Assembly (NCBI RefSeq): GCF_004366795.1
Contig: NZ_SORF01000002.1
Location: forward strand, 251,910-315,909
Direction: 5' to 3'
Origin: Alicyclobacillus sacchari
GTDB taxonomy: Bacteria > Bacillota > Bacilli > Alicyclobacillales > Alicyclobacillaceae
DNA: 64,000 nucleotides
The position numbers and the translations under genes are program-made. Each line of letters starts with the position of its first letter. The first letter of the stretch is position 1. A model generated the notes under the pieces. It had not been told where the DNA came from. It made no database searches and saw nothing but the letters and a program-made list of their open reading frames with translations. This document shows, piece by piece, positions 1 through 8,955 of this stretch.

Positions 1-2383
1 ACAACGGCATACCAGCCTGACGTAGCGGTTGCCGAAGGATGTGTGCGGTCTCCTTCAACATCTGGTGGCTCGTGAACAAAGCCAAAAGCCTCCCGCGGCT
101 CGCGCGGGCCAATTGTAAGAGTGAGTCGCCCAGCCACAGCGCTGCTTCTTCGGCAGCCATCTTCGCAAGCTCGGGCACGTCGCTTGGCACGCACAAACGA
201 GCTTGGGTTCCATAGTGGAACGGTGATGCTACCGATGCACTGAGCAGTTTTCCCGCACCGGCTGCCGCGGATAATCCGAGTTGCCGCGTCACATAGTCGA
301 AACTGCCGCGTACCGACAAGGTGGCCGAAGTCAAAATGACGCGGTCCAGCGGATCGAACAAGGCTTTTTGCAAAGTCTCGGACACATCGATGGGCGCTTT
401 GTGTACGCTCCAGCGCGAGCGTGTCCCACCTCGGCGCTCGACCCATGTCACCATGCCTGGCAGATCCTCCACGGTACTCGCGAGTAACCGTACGCCGTCC
501 AGCCACGTGCCAAGAAATCCGGCGGCGTCGACGATGCGGCCTGCTTCGTCGTCCGTTGCCGCACCCTTGACGAGTTCCTGCAAGGTCTGGCGCAGACGGT
601 CCAACCCGGCCAGCGGCACCTCCGCCTCCGCCAAAGCCGTGACAAATCCTTTGTAGGCGTCCGTCTCCTGCCACTCAGGCGTCAAACGAAACTCCGTTTT
701 GCCTTCAGGCACCAGCGATCCGACATGCGTAAACGCCGCATCGAGCGCCTGTTGCACAGCCTCGACCCATTCGCTCGCGAGCTGTAATTTTTCGACGATA
801 CCACTAGGCGTCGTGTGCGAGTCAGTCAGGCGGTTGGCCAGTTCCGGCAGCACGCCATGCTTGCCGCGATCCCGGGTCAGCCGATGCGCAAGCGACGCAA
901 GTTGTGCGCTGTGCACCTCACTGCCAAGATGCGATGTCGCCTGTTCCTCGAGGTGATGAGCCTCGTCGATCACCAACGCGCCGTACTTGGGCAATACCCT
1001 GTGATCCGCCTTTAAATCCGACATCAACAGCGAGTGGTTGGTGACGACAAGATGCGCGTTCTGTGCGGTGGCCTTGGCGCGAAAATAGTAGCAAGGATGG
1101 AAAAAAGGGCAACGCTTGTTTACGCATGACTCGGTCTCGCTTTGCACCCGGGTCCAAATATGGCTTGGCACAGAACTTGCCGAAAGGTTCTCGCGCGTAC
1201 CATCCTTGGTCTCGGTCAGCCAAACGAGCATCGACATCATGCTCTCGATATCGTGTTGCGGGCTCACAAATGTCAGTAAGGATGATTCCGTGCGTACCTT
1301 GCGTAGACACACGTAGTTGCGCCTGCCTTTTTGCACGGCGAGGCGGAGCATGCCGCCAAACAACCGCTGCAGAGTCGGAAAATCGCGCCGCTCGATCTGA
1401 TCCTGCAATGCGATGGTATGGGTGCTGACCACGACAGGTTCACCACTGGTCAAGGCATACATCGCCGCAGGCACAAGGTAGGCCATCGATTTACCGGTGC
1501 CCGTTCCGGCCTCGACCAAAGCATGCTTGCCCTCGGCAAAGGCTTGGCCGACCTTCTCCAACATTTCGAGCTGCCCCTTGCGCGGCTCGTAGCCGTCGAG
1601 AATCTGGCTCAGCGCCCCGCCCGGTTCGAGCAAAGCCCGCGCGCGATTCGCGATGTCTTCCACGCGAAATGGTTCTAAGGAAGCGCCCTGTGACAGGATA
1701 TCGTCGGCCCCTTCCCCACTGGGTTTCGTGAAAGCGAGACCATCGCGCTCGACAATCTTGTCTTGGCCAGCGACGGCATCGGTTGGCACGCCATCGATCA
1801 CGGCGCGGAACCAATCAGCGGTGGCAGGCGAGTACAACGCGGCCATTTGACTCAACCTATCGAGCACAGAGATTGGCAGTTTTTGCGCCTTCTCGGCCAA
1901 GCGCACAAGCAGTTTGGCCGTCGCCTGCGCATCTGCCAAGGCCCTGTGTTCAGCCGTTCGCTCAATGGATAAGCGTCGGGCCAAATACTCGAGGCGATGA
2001 CTGTGCAGGCGCGGTGCCAGCACGCGCCCCAGATTCAAGGTGCAAACCCCGTCTCCTGAAGCCAAATGATATCCGGCCTGTTCAGACTTGCGCTGTAAAA
2101 AAGCTCGGTCGAAGGGCAAGTTGTGTGCCACGATGGGTACCTCTCCGATAAACGCCAACAGCGCCGGGATGACATCAGTCAACGCCGGCGCATGCTCGAC
2201 CATAGCCAACGAAATTCCAGTCAATGCTTCAATGTCAGGCGGTATAGGCCGAGATGGACGAACGAACGTCTGATACATGTCGACGATCTCGCCATTCACC
2301 AGCCGCACAGCGCCAATTTCCAAGATATCGTCGGCGACCGGATCCAATCCCGTCGTTTCGATGTCCACCACTACATAATGCAC
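1..2383 (-). CDS. dinG: DinG-family ATP-dependent helicase with N-terminal DEDD exonuclease domain (3' end off window)
   Basis: Start is GTG at 2383, 9 nt after a GGGGTGA ribosome site; the frame stays open for about 794 codons and leaves the window before its stop. An N-terminal DnaQ-type 3'-5' exonuclease domain shows DIETTG near residues 8-13, a HNLPFD motif and HRALADA. The XPD-like helicase part has Walker A GTGTGKS (about 293-299), DEAH (about 473-476) and four cysteines spaced C-x60-C-x4-C-x5-C (359, 420, 425, 431), the spacing of the 4Fe-4S ligands of E. coli DinG apart from the first gap. Known role of the family: unwinding DNA with 5' single strands, including R-loops, in repair and replication. 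It lies downstream of a TPR gene and birA on the same strand; B. subtilis also has dinG close to birA. Confidence 0.93.
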   Translation of the reverse strand, partial: MHYVVVDIETTGLDPVADDILEIGAVRLVNGEIVDMYQTFVRPSRPIPPDIEALTGISLAMVEHAPALTDVIPALLAFIGEVPIVAHNLPFDRAFLQRKSEQAGYHLASGDGVCTLNLGRVLAPRLHSHRLEYLARRLSIERTAEHRALADAQATAKLLVRLAEKAQKLPISVLDRLSQMAALYSPATADWFRAVIDGVPTDAVAGQDKIVERDGLAFTKPSGEGADDILSQGASLEPFRVEDIANRARALLEPGGALSQILDGYEPRKGQLEMLEKVGQAFAEGKHALVEAGTGTGKSMAYLVPAAMYALTSGEPVVVSTHTIALQDQIERRDFPTLQRLFGGMLRLAVQKGRRNYVCLRKVRTESSLLTFVSPQHDIESMMSMLVWLTETKDGTRENLSASSVPSHIWTRVQSETESCVNKRCPFFHPCYYFRAKATAQNAHLVVTNHSLLMSDLKADHRVLPKYGALVIDEAHHLEEQATSHLGSEVHSAQLASLAHRLTRDRGKHGVLPELANRLTDSHTTPSGIVEKLQLASEWVEAVQQALDAAFTHVGSLVPEGKTEFRLTPEWQETDAYKGFVTALAEAEVPLAGLDRLRQTLQELVKGAATDDEAGRIVDAAGFLGTWLDGVRLLASTVEDLPGMVTWVERRGGTRSRWSVHKAPIDVSETLQKALFDPLDRVILTSATLSVRGSFDYVTRQLGLSAAAGAGKLLSASVASPFHYGTQARLCVPSDVPELAKMAAEEAALWLGDSLLQLARASRGRLLALFTSHQMLKETAHILRQPLRQAGMPL

Positions 2384-2463
2384 GTTGGGCGTTCACCCCG
2401 AATCCCCGAGTTCAACGTTCTACGCCCTATTGTAGCAAACCGGTCTGGGCTTGGACACAACGC

Positions 2464-3768
2464 TCAACGGATTGGCACCGATTGCTGTTTTGCAGAACCT
2501 TCACCAACCAAGGGCTCTTTTTCACGAGCCAACATCTGCTGATAACGGCGAGCGAGCATACGTGACGTGGCGTGAGGCGAGGCCACCACTTGTTCGAAAA
2601 ACATCTCGGCCTCCTCAATTCGCCCGCGACGCATCGCAAGCCGCCCTGCAAGTAAAGAAACAACAGGAGGAAATTGGTTTCGGCGCATGAGCTGTCCTTG
2701 CATGATGGCTTCTGCCCGCGCTTCTCCTCCTTGCAAGTACGCGCAGACGGCGAGCATCATCGCGGCATCGTCGCGGTTTCTCTCCAGTGTTAAACATTGT
2801 TTACAGAAAGAGGATGCACGCCCGATCTCGCCATCGGCAAAAGCACACAGTCCCAACAGATAATACCCCGTTGCAGCGACGCTTGGATCGTGCAAGCACC
2901 GCCGTGCCAACGTTATGGCGTCTTGCCTTCGCCCTGCGGCAATCAGCAAAGAGGACAACAATTGCACAAGGCGTGCGGACTCCACGGATGCCGTCGCGAC
3001 TTGCGAACAAAGGTCGCCCGCGCCTTCGCGATCGCCAGCCAATAAGGTCGCAAGTGCCAAGCCGAGCAGCGACTCGAGTTCTTCGCGGCGTTGATATGCA
3101 CGGGCAAAACAGCGTTGGGCGAACGCCCACTGGCGAAGCCGCAAGTGGCAAACGCCGAGGTTGTACCACGTGTCCGCCTTGTCTGCGTCGGTGTCAAGGA
3201 GATCGAACAGCTGATCGATGGCTGACTGCCAATCGCCCTTGGTCGCGGCCAATTGCACGCCAACCTCGAGTACGGCCTGTCGTTCGATGACATCTGCTAC
3301 TCGTGTTGCGGCTTCCAGCAACATGGTCTCTGCCTCTGCCAAGCGACCGTTGGCAAGATGACTCAGCGCAAGATAGATGCGCAGGCCCGCAGACTCGTCG
3401 CCCTCTTGTGCGACCGCCTTGCCGAGGGATCGAGCCGCTTGCTCGAACATGTGGAGGTCGTAGTAAGCGAGGCCCTTGCGCAGTTCGCAGGCTTCAGAAA
3501 ATTGCCAAGCTGCGAGATCGTCCGCCATCGCCATGCCGCTGAACCAACTGACGCCGTTTGCGGTCTGCTCCGACAGGCTCAAATCTGCGTACGTCTGTTC
3601 AATCAATTCATCCAATTCCATCCACGCGTCAAGGGCCTGATTGGCCAACTGGCGCAACGATCCTAAGGCATCGATCAATTGCTCTCGCTGTTGCCCCGTC
3701 GCCGACGGCAACAGCGTCCGCAGTTCGGCGATCGCCTGTACAATGGCGTCAAACTCCACATAATGCAC
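2464..3768 (-). CDS. Tetratricopeptide-repeat protein of unknown function
   Basis: A protein of 434 residues, mostly helical and Ala/Leu-rich, with repeated TPR-like helix pairs (for example WYNLGVCHLRLRQWAFAQRC and YYLLGLCAFADGEIGRASSF). No signal peptide or membrane segment is visible, so it is probably a cytoplasmic scaffold. I chose the GTG at 3768 because GGGGGA lies 6 nt upstream. The same frame is open to an ATG at 3846 that overlaps the birA stop as ATGA, giving 460 residues, but that start has a weak ribosome site and the extra peptide looks non-coding. It may match B. subtilis YpiA in type, although ypiA sits elsewhere; that is only a suggestion. Confidence 0.8.
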   Translation of the reverse strand: MHYVEFDAIVQAIAELRTLLPSATGQQREQLIDALGSLRQLANQALDAWMELDELIEQTYADLSLSEQTANGVSWFSGMAMADDLAAWQFSEACELRKGLAYYDLHMFEQAARSLGKAVAQEGDESAGLRIYLALSHLANGRLAEAETMLLEAATRVADVIERQAVLEVGVQLAATKGDWQSAIDQLFDLLDTDADKADTWYNLGVCHLRLRQWAFAQRCFARAYQRREELESLLGLALATLLAGDREGAGDLCSQVATASVESARLVQLLSSLLIAAGRRQDAITLARRCLHDPSVAATGYYLLGLCAFADGEIGRASSFCKQCLTLERNRDDAAMMLAVCAYLQGGEARAEAIMQGQLMRRNQFPPVVSLLAGRLAMRRGRIEEAEMFFEQVVASPHATSRMLARRYQQMLAREKEPLVGEGSAKQQSVPIR

Positions 3769-3842
3769 AGATCTTCCCCCTTGTTCCACTGTGCCTAGCG
3801 TCTGTAAAGGGGCGTCAATTATGCACAAACTCGCATCTAGGG

Positions 3843-4847
3843 TCATCGCAGATGCTCGCTTTCGGAAAACAGCACCTCGCCGCTGTGGAGGCGGCGCACA
3901 TCGCCATGTGCAAGCTTGACCAACAGGCTTCCCTGATCATCGACATCAATGGCCGTCCCACGCACGATCTCGTTGCCCACCGCAACTTCGACACTGCGTC
4001 CCATCGTCTCGCAATGTGCTAGCCATTCGCCGCGGACGCTTGCAAACCCCTCACCTGATGCAAGCAGCCGATACAACTTGTCTAGTTCCGTCAGGATGGT
4101 AGCAAGCACGCGCGGCCGCTCTATGGCAAAACCACACGCACTGAAAATGGTGGTCGCGCGGTGTCGAATGTCCGCCGGGAGCCTTTCTTCCGGAAAGTTG
4201 GCGTTGATGCCGATACCAATCACGGCGTGATCGACCCATTCCCCGTCCGCTCGCATTTGCGCGAGAATGCCGCAAACCTTTTTTCCAGCGACCAAGATGT
4301 CGTTTGGCCATTTGATGTCTGCAGGGACACCGATTTCGGCAAGTGCTCGTCGCACGGCAAGACTGGCGAGCAATGTGAGATCGGGTGCCTGATTGAGCGC
4401 ACACGGTTGGCGTATGAGCACGCTGAACCACATACCGCCCTGCGGCGACACCCAGGATCGCTCGCGCCTGCCCTTGCCGCCGGTCTGCACGGCCGCCGTT
4501 ACGACAGCGCCATGCGGCAGGCCTTTGGCAGCCCAGTCGAGCGCAGTGGCGTTCGTCGATGCGCGTTCAGCCGCCCAGAACAACGGCCGCCCGAACGCAA
4601 CCGCGAGCGGTAGATGAGGATCTACGAGCGGTGCCATCAGTTCGTCAGGAATGGTGACGGCACGATACCCAACGCGGGGAGACGCCGCGAATACAAAACC
4701 GACCTGCTCAAGCGATTTGATCTGTTTCCAGATGGCCGTGCGCGAAAGCCCGAGAGTGTGGCTCATTTCCTCTCCCGACACGGGACCCGATGCCTTTGCG
4801 AACATCTCAACCAGGCGATCCCGCACGGGATTTTCCTCAAAGTTCAT
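3843..4847 (-). CDS. birA: Bifunctional biotin-protein ligase / biotin operon repressor
   Basis: BirA activates biotin with ATP and attaches it to the biotin carrier protein of acetyl-CoA carboxylase; the class with a DNA-binding domain also represses biotin genes. The 334-residue protein has an N-terminal winged helix-turn-helix (about 24-46), the biotin/AMP loop GGKGRRERSW (123-132; GRGRRG in many relatives) and a KWPND motif near 185, then a C-terminal SH3-like domain. Start ATG at 4847 follows AAAGGGGA at 8 nt and lies inside the end of cca (11 nt overlap), so the two are probably translationally coupled. The frame upstream of this start overlaps cca and is not used. Confidence 0.95.
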   Translation of the reverse strand: MNFEENPVRDRLVEMFAKASGPVSGEEMSHTLGLSRTAIWKQIKSLEQVGFVFAASPRVGYRAVTIPDELMAPLVDPHLPLAVAFGRPLFWAAERASTNATALDWAAKGLPHGAVVTAAVQTGGKGRRERSWVSPQGGMWFSVLIRQPCALNQAPDLTLLASLAVRRALAEIGVPADIKWPNDILVAGKKVCGILAQMRADGEWVDHAVIGIGINANFPEERLPADIRHRATTIFSACGFAIERPRVLATILTELDKLYRLLASGEGFASVRGEWLAHCETMGRSVEVAVGNEIVRGTAIDVDDQGSLLVKLAHGDVRRLHSGEVLFSESEHLR

Positions 4848-6099
4848 GGCTGATTCCCCTTTCCGCACGCAGCCGCGCGAGTTCACGATCCGCCCGCGCC
4901 AACAACACTTCGCGCTCATTTGCGACTTCACGAGCAAGCACCGCCTGGCTGAGATCCTGCAACAACCTCCCAATCTCCCGGCCCTCGGCACCAAGCGCCT
5001 GCAATTCCCGCCCGCTCACGGCGAGATCGGCCAAGCTCCACAACGGCTGCTCCTCGATGGCGCGCCAGGCGCCGCGAACGACGTCCGGCGTATCGGCAAA
5101 CAGCCAGGCACATGCGCGTGCGGCTGCTCTGGCAACTTCGGGATCGGCGGCAAACAGTTCCTCGACCGACCATGCCTGGTTTGGATCGCGCAAGAGCCGT
5201 TGCATCAGTGTCGCGGCAGCGCGCAACCACAGGGCATGCCGCCGCCCTAACGCAAACTTCAGTGCCGCTTGGTAAACGTGCTCGGGGCCATCGTCGACCA
5301 TGGCATACCACAAGGCGAGCGCTGCCAGACCGGTAGGTGGGACCGCGTCCACACGCGCCTTTCTGAGCCGTTTGCCAACCGCTTCGATGGCCGTCGACAA
5401 CACGGCGAGCGGGCCGCCGATGGCTTGCCATAGCGGGCAAGTTGCCAAAAGATCGATTCGCCGATGCCAAGGGCCCTCAAGCAGCCGCAATAGCTCTTGT
5501 CCGATGCGCTCTTTGGCGACTGGGCGAATTGCATCGCATACCTGCCAGAGGGCAGTTTGGGTCGAAGGGGCGAGATCGAGGTCGTACGTGACCGCAAAGC
5601 GCAAAGCGCGCATCAGACGCAGTCCATCTTCGCGAAACCGCCGCTGCGGATCGCCGACGCAAGCCAAGCGGCCGCGCTGCAAGTCTCTGAGCCCGCCAAA
5701 CGGATCGAGCAATTCGCCGTTCATGGTTAGCGCCATCGCGTTCATGGTAAAGTCACGTCGTGCCAAGTCGGATTCCAAGCATCCTTCGAACACGACGTAT
5801 TGCGGGCGCCTGCCGTCGAGATACGGACCATCCGAACGAAACGTCGTCACTTCAATCCAGCCATCTTTGGTACCAACCGCCACTGTGCCGTGGCGGATGC
5901 CCGTGTCGATGGTGTGGTCAAAGAGGCGTTTGACCTCCTCCGGGCGGGCGCTTGTCGCGACGTCGAGATCGTGTGGGAGGCGCCCCAGCACAATATCGCG
6001 CACCGCCCCCCCTACCAGATAGCTGTCGTGTCCGGCAGCGGCGAGCGCCGCGAGAACTGGCTGTACGGCAGGGGGGACAGGCCATCGCGTGTCTGTCAT
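4837..6099 (-). CDS. cca: CCA tRNA nucleotidyltransferase
   Basis: Adds or repairs the 3'-CCA of tRNAs. At 420 residues it is a class II enzyme: GGAVRD at 30-35, the metal-binding DLD at 44-46, and the neck-domain motif RRDFTMNAMA in the first 150 residues. Start ATG at 6099 overlaps the bshA stop as ATGA, with GAGGT 9 nt upstream; an in-frame ATG at 6108 is less well placed. The order bshA-cca-birA is the same as in B. subtilis. Both tRNA genes in this window already encode CCA, so here the enzyme would mainly serve repair or the other tRNAs (inference). Confidence 0.95.
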   Translation of the reverse strand: MTDTRWPVPPAVQPVLAALAAAGHDSYLVGGAVRDIVLGRLPHDLDVATSARPEEVKRLFDHTIDTGIRHGTVAVGTKDGWIEVTTFRSDGPYLDGRRPQYVVFEGCLESDLARRDFTMNAMALTMNGELLDPFGGLRDLQRGRLACVGDPQRRFREDGLRLMRALRFAVTYDLDLAPSTQTALWQVCDAIRPVAKERIGQELLRLLEGPWHRRIDLLATCPLWQAIGGPLAVLSTAIEAVGKRLRKARVDAVPPTGLAALALWYAMVDDGPEHVYQAALKFALGRRHALWLRAAATLMQRLLRDPNQAWSVEELFAADPEVARAAARACAWLFADTPDVVRGAWRAIEEQPLWSLADLAVSGRELQALGAEGREIGRLLQDLSQAVLAREVANEREVLLARADRELARLRAERGISHEL

Positions 6100-7214
6100 G
6101 AACTGCATACCTCGCGGTAGAGATGTTCGTACTCTGCTACTTTGTCTGCGATATGAAAATGTTCGATGGCACGTCTTCGCGCCGCTTCGGCGAATTGTTG
6201 ATACAGATTTCCATCCGTCAAGAGGTGGACGGCGTTTGCCGCCATCTCGTCCACGTCGCCAACGGCTGATAAAAATCCAGTCTGCCCGTGCAAGACGACT
6301 TCCGGGATACCGCCTGCAAACGTGCCAATGACCGGAATTTGACAAGCCATGGCTTCGAGTGCGACGAGGCCGAAGCTCTCCTTCGAGGACGGCAGCAAGA
6401 GTAAATCCGCAGCCGCGACGAGTGGAGCAACCTCGTCCTGCCTGCCGAGAAAGTCCACCTTATCTCCCAAGTTTAGCCGTTCGACTTGGCCGCGCGCCTC
6501 ATTGGACTCCGGCCCTTCCCCGACCAGCACGAGCCGCGCGGGCACCTGTGCCTGCACGCGCGCGAAGACGTCGATCACGTCTTGGATTCGTTTGACGGGG
6601 CGAAAGTTTGAAATATGTAAGAGCACACGCTCACCCGGTCGCGCGAGCGATCTTCGGACCGACTGCCCGCACTTGGGTTGGAAGACCTCGGGATCGATAA
6701 AATTGTAGACGCAACGAATCGCCTTGGTGGTCTCAAACAGTTCGCGCGTCTGTCCAATCAAACTCTCACTGACGGCGGTCACCGCGTCGCTTCGCTCGAT
6801 ACCGAGCTTGATCACCTGTTTGAGGCTTGTGTCCTGAGCCAAAACAGTTACATCCGTGCCGTGTAGCGTCGTGACCACCTTGACCGGATGGTTGGCCATT
6901 TCCTGCGCCAGATGAGCACACACGGCAAACGGGAGCGCATAGTGGGCGTGAAGAACGTCCAATCGATATTCGTCGATCACCCTCGCCATCAATGCGGCCA
7001 AGGAGAAATCGTACGGCGGCGTGCGCAAAACAGGATACGTGACCGTATCCATCTGATGTATGTAGACATGCTCCACGAACGTGCCGAGTCGAAACGGTAT
7101 ATCCGTGACGATGAAATGGACCTCGTGTCCACGTTTGGCAAGAGCCTTGCCTAACTCCGTCGCAACCGCACCGGATCCACCCACCGTTGGGTAGCAACTG
7201 ATTCCGATCCGCAC
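6096..7214 (-). CDS. bshA: N-acetyl-alpha-D-glucosaminyl L-malate synthase (bacillithiol biosynthesis)
   Basis: First enzyme of bacillithiol synthesis: a GT4-family transferase that joins GlcNAc from UDP-GlcNAc to L-malate. The 372-residue protein starts MRIGISCYPTVGGSG, typical of BshA, and carries the C-terminal GT4 E-x7-E motif within KESFGLVALEAMA. The GTG start at 7214 follows an AAGGGGGGA ribosome site at 5 nt; the open frame further upstream is untranslated leader. In B. subtilis mgsA and bshB1 lie between dapB and bshA. Here dapB is followed directly by bshA, so the deacetylase BshB must be encoded elsewhere. Confidence 0.93.
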   Translation of the reverse strand: MRIGISCYPTVGGSGAVATELGKALAKRGHEVHFIVTDIPFRLGTFVEHVYIHQMDTVTYPVLRTPPYDFSLAALMARVIDEYRLDVLHAHYALPFAVCAHLAQEMANHPVKVVTTLHGTDVTVLAQDTSLKQVIKLGIERSDAVTAVSESLIGQTRELFETTKAIRCVYNFIDPEVFQPKCGQSVRRSLARPGERVLLHISNFRPVKRIQDVIDVFARVQAQVPARLVLVGEGPESNEARGQVERLNLGDKVDFLGRQDEVAPLVAAADLLLLPSSKESFGLVALEAMACQIPVIGTFAGGIPEVVLHGQTGFLSAVGDVDEMAANAVHLLTDGNLYQQFAEAARRRAIEHFHIADKVAEYEHLYREVCSS

Positions 7215-7261
7215 AACGCTCCCCCCTTTTCTTCGACCGCGATGAGGTTCCTCCGTTGGAC

Positions 7262-7987
7262 CTACCAAAGCAGGTGTTCCAGACCATAGAGAACCTGGTT
7301 AAGCTCGATCACCTTGCGACACGCGAGGATGACGCCAGGCATAAAGCTTTCGCGACTTAACGAGTCGTGGCGAATCGTCAACGTTTCACCGACGCCCCCG
7401 AATATCACTTCCTGGTGCGCAACGAGTCCAGGCAGGCGCACACTATGGATCGGCACGTCGTAGTCGACGCCCATCGCGTCTCGTGTGCGCAACGAAGTCC
7501 CAGATGGCATGTCCAGTTTTTGCGCGTGGTGAAGTTCAATGATTTCCGCACGCTCCATCCAGTGTGCGGCCTCTTTTGCAAACCGCATCATCAACAGTGC
7601 GCCAATCGCGAAGTTCGGGCAAATCAGCCCGCCAAGTGACGACTTAGATGCCGTTGCTTGCCAACGCACAATATCAGCGTCACTGTAGCCAGTCGCACCG
7701 ACCACTGGCCGGACGTTCGATGCGATGGCGAGATCGACATGCTGCACAACAGCGCTTGGCGTCGTCAAATCCAGCCAGACGTCTGGTTGTTCCGTATCAA
7801 TGAGCGTTTGCGGGTCGCTATAAACTTGCCCGAACCTCTCCAATTGCGCTTGTACATCGTCACTCGCGCGATGTACAAGCAAACCGGCGATGGCAAGACC
7901 ATCCGCTGCTGTTATGGCCTGCACCGCCGTACTACCCATGCGTCCCGTCGCACCGGCGATGGCGACGCGTATTGGATGCCCTGTCAC
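7262..7987 (-). CDS. dapB: 4-hydroxy-tetrahydrodipicolinate reductase (shortened loop)
   Basis: Reduces 4-hydroxy-tetrahydrodipicolinate in the diaminopimelate/lysine pathway, which also supplies dipicolinate precursors in spore formers. An N-terminal Rossmann fold has GATGRMG at 12-18; the catalytic HH pair and lysine lie in ELHHAQKLD (H153, H154, K157); IHSVRLPGLVAHQE follows. The GTG at 7987 was chosen for the GAGG ribosome site 9 nt upstream, giving 241 residues; ATG codons at 8026 and 8035 lack a good site. Between SGT (164) and IHS (181) the protein is about 25 residues shorter than B. subtilis DapB, an in-frame loss in the linker of the catalytic domain. The start overlaps the end of the preceding TPR gene by 56 nt. 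Confidence 0.9.
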   Translation of the reverse strand: MTGHPIRVAIAGATGRMGSTAVQAITAADGLAIAGLLVHRASDDVQAQLERFGQVYSDPQTLIDTEQPDVWLDLTTPSAVVQHVDLAIASNVRPVVGATGYSDADIVRWQATASKSSLGGLICPNFAIGALLMMRFAKEAAHWMERAEIIELHHAQKLDMPSGTSLRTRDAMGVDYDVPIHSVRLPGLVAHQEVIFGGVGETLTIRHDSLSRESFMPGVILACRKVIELNQVLYGLEHLLW

Positions 7988-8417
7988 AGCTTCTTTCCTC
8001 GCTCTCTGAATGACTGATTGGAGCATGTCTTGCATCAGCCCCAACCGTGGCGAGCAACTGGCTCGCTTCTGGATTGAGCGGATCGAGCACGGCTGCGTGG
8101 GCGAGTAAGCGAGTGGCCCAAGCGTGACGTCCCCGCACGATGGCGCGGCGGGCGACGGCAACGAGCCGCGACGCATGCACAGATTGCCAGTGCTCAGCGT
8201 AGAATCGGTTGCCTGCGGCAATCTGGGCGGCCTTTCTAGCCCAATGGTCAGCCAAACGCAATCGATCGTTGCGACGTGCCGTGATCGATCCGCGATAATA
8301 CAGTTCCGGGTTTCCTGGGTTCGCCAAAATGGCGCGTGCGAACGCATCGAGCGCTGCGTCATATAATCCTAGATAAACGTACGCATACGCCGATTGAACA
8401 AACCGCTTCTCGTCCAT
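7932..8417 (-). CDS. Small tetratricopeptide-repeat protein
   Basis: 161 residues with two to three TPR-like units (AYVYLGLYDAALDAFARAI, and a later LLAHAAVLDPLNPEA). The ATG at 8417 has a near-perfect GGAGGTGAT ribosome site 7 nt upstream. The last 18 codons run into dapB in another frame, an unusually long overlap. The Arg/Ser-rich C-terminus encoded there may simply tolerate the overlap. It sits between the MazG-like gene and dapB on the same strand; function unknown. Confidence 0.78.
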   Translation of the reverse strand: MDEKRFVQSAYAYVYLGLYDAALDAFARAILANPGNPELYYRGSITARRNDRLRLADHWARKAAQIAAGNRFYAEHWQSVHASRLVAVARRAIVRGRHAWATRLLAHAAVLDPLNPEASQLLATVGADARHAPISHSESEERSCDRASNTRRHRRCDGTHG

Positions 8418-8486
8418 GGAAATCACCTCCGTCCATCGTACGGAGGCATGCCGGACAAGGTGTGTACCACTGCCTAAAACCGCTGG

Positions 8487-8819
8487 TTAAAGCTGTTTCG
8501 GATCCTCAATGCGCGTCCAGCGATCTTTATCGCGCGTTTCAAACTTCTCCATGACCGCCATAAACGCCTTCTCCATGTCGATCTCCAGCCTATTGGCAAG
8601 ACAGGTAAGGACGAACAACAGATCTCCCAATTCAAGTGCGATATCGCCTTCCGGTTCGTCTTGCTTCTTTGGCTTCTCGCCATAGTGATGGTTGATCTCC
8701 CGTGCCAGCTCGCCCAACTCCTCGGCCAACCGAACAACCAGCGTCATCGGCTGAAAGTAACCTTCGCGAAATTGACGGATGTACTCGTCCACGCGGGTCT
8801 GTACTTCCTGCAGTTGCAT
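8487..8819 (-). CDS. MazG-like nucleotide pyrophosphohydrolase
   Basis: 110 residues, an all-alpha NTP-PPase of the MazG/YpjD type, expected to hydrolyse non-canonical or excess (d)NTPs to monophosphates. The metal-binding carboxylates are visible in RLAEELGELARE and, after a short Lys-rich loop, IALELGDLLFVL. The ATG follows GGGGGAGGGACG. B. subtilis has ypjD next to ypjC (a YitT protein) and dapB; all three are present nearby here, which supports the assignment. Confidence 0.88.
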   Translation of the reverse strand: MQLQEVQTRVDEYIRQFREGYFQPMTLVVRLAEELGELAREINHHYGEKPKKQDEPEGDIALELGDLLFVLTCLANRLEIDMEKAFMAVMEKFETRDKDRWTRIEDPKQL

Positions 8820-8955
8820 CGTCCCTCCCCCCTTGACTCTTCATTATAACGGACAAGCCTGCCCAAACATAAAAGTGCCTGCTTGTCATAAGCATGTAAG
8901 GACGATTTTGGACCAGCCCGGCATGCCGACTGGTTGCCAAGAAGGAGTGAATCGT

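Noticed and set aside
2371..3770. dinG and the TPR gene both start GTGCATTATGT
   Set aside because: Eleven shared bases at two starts with otherwise different context; probably chance.
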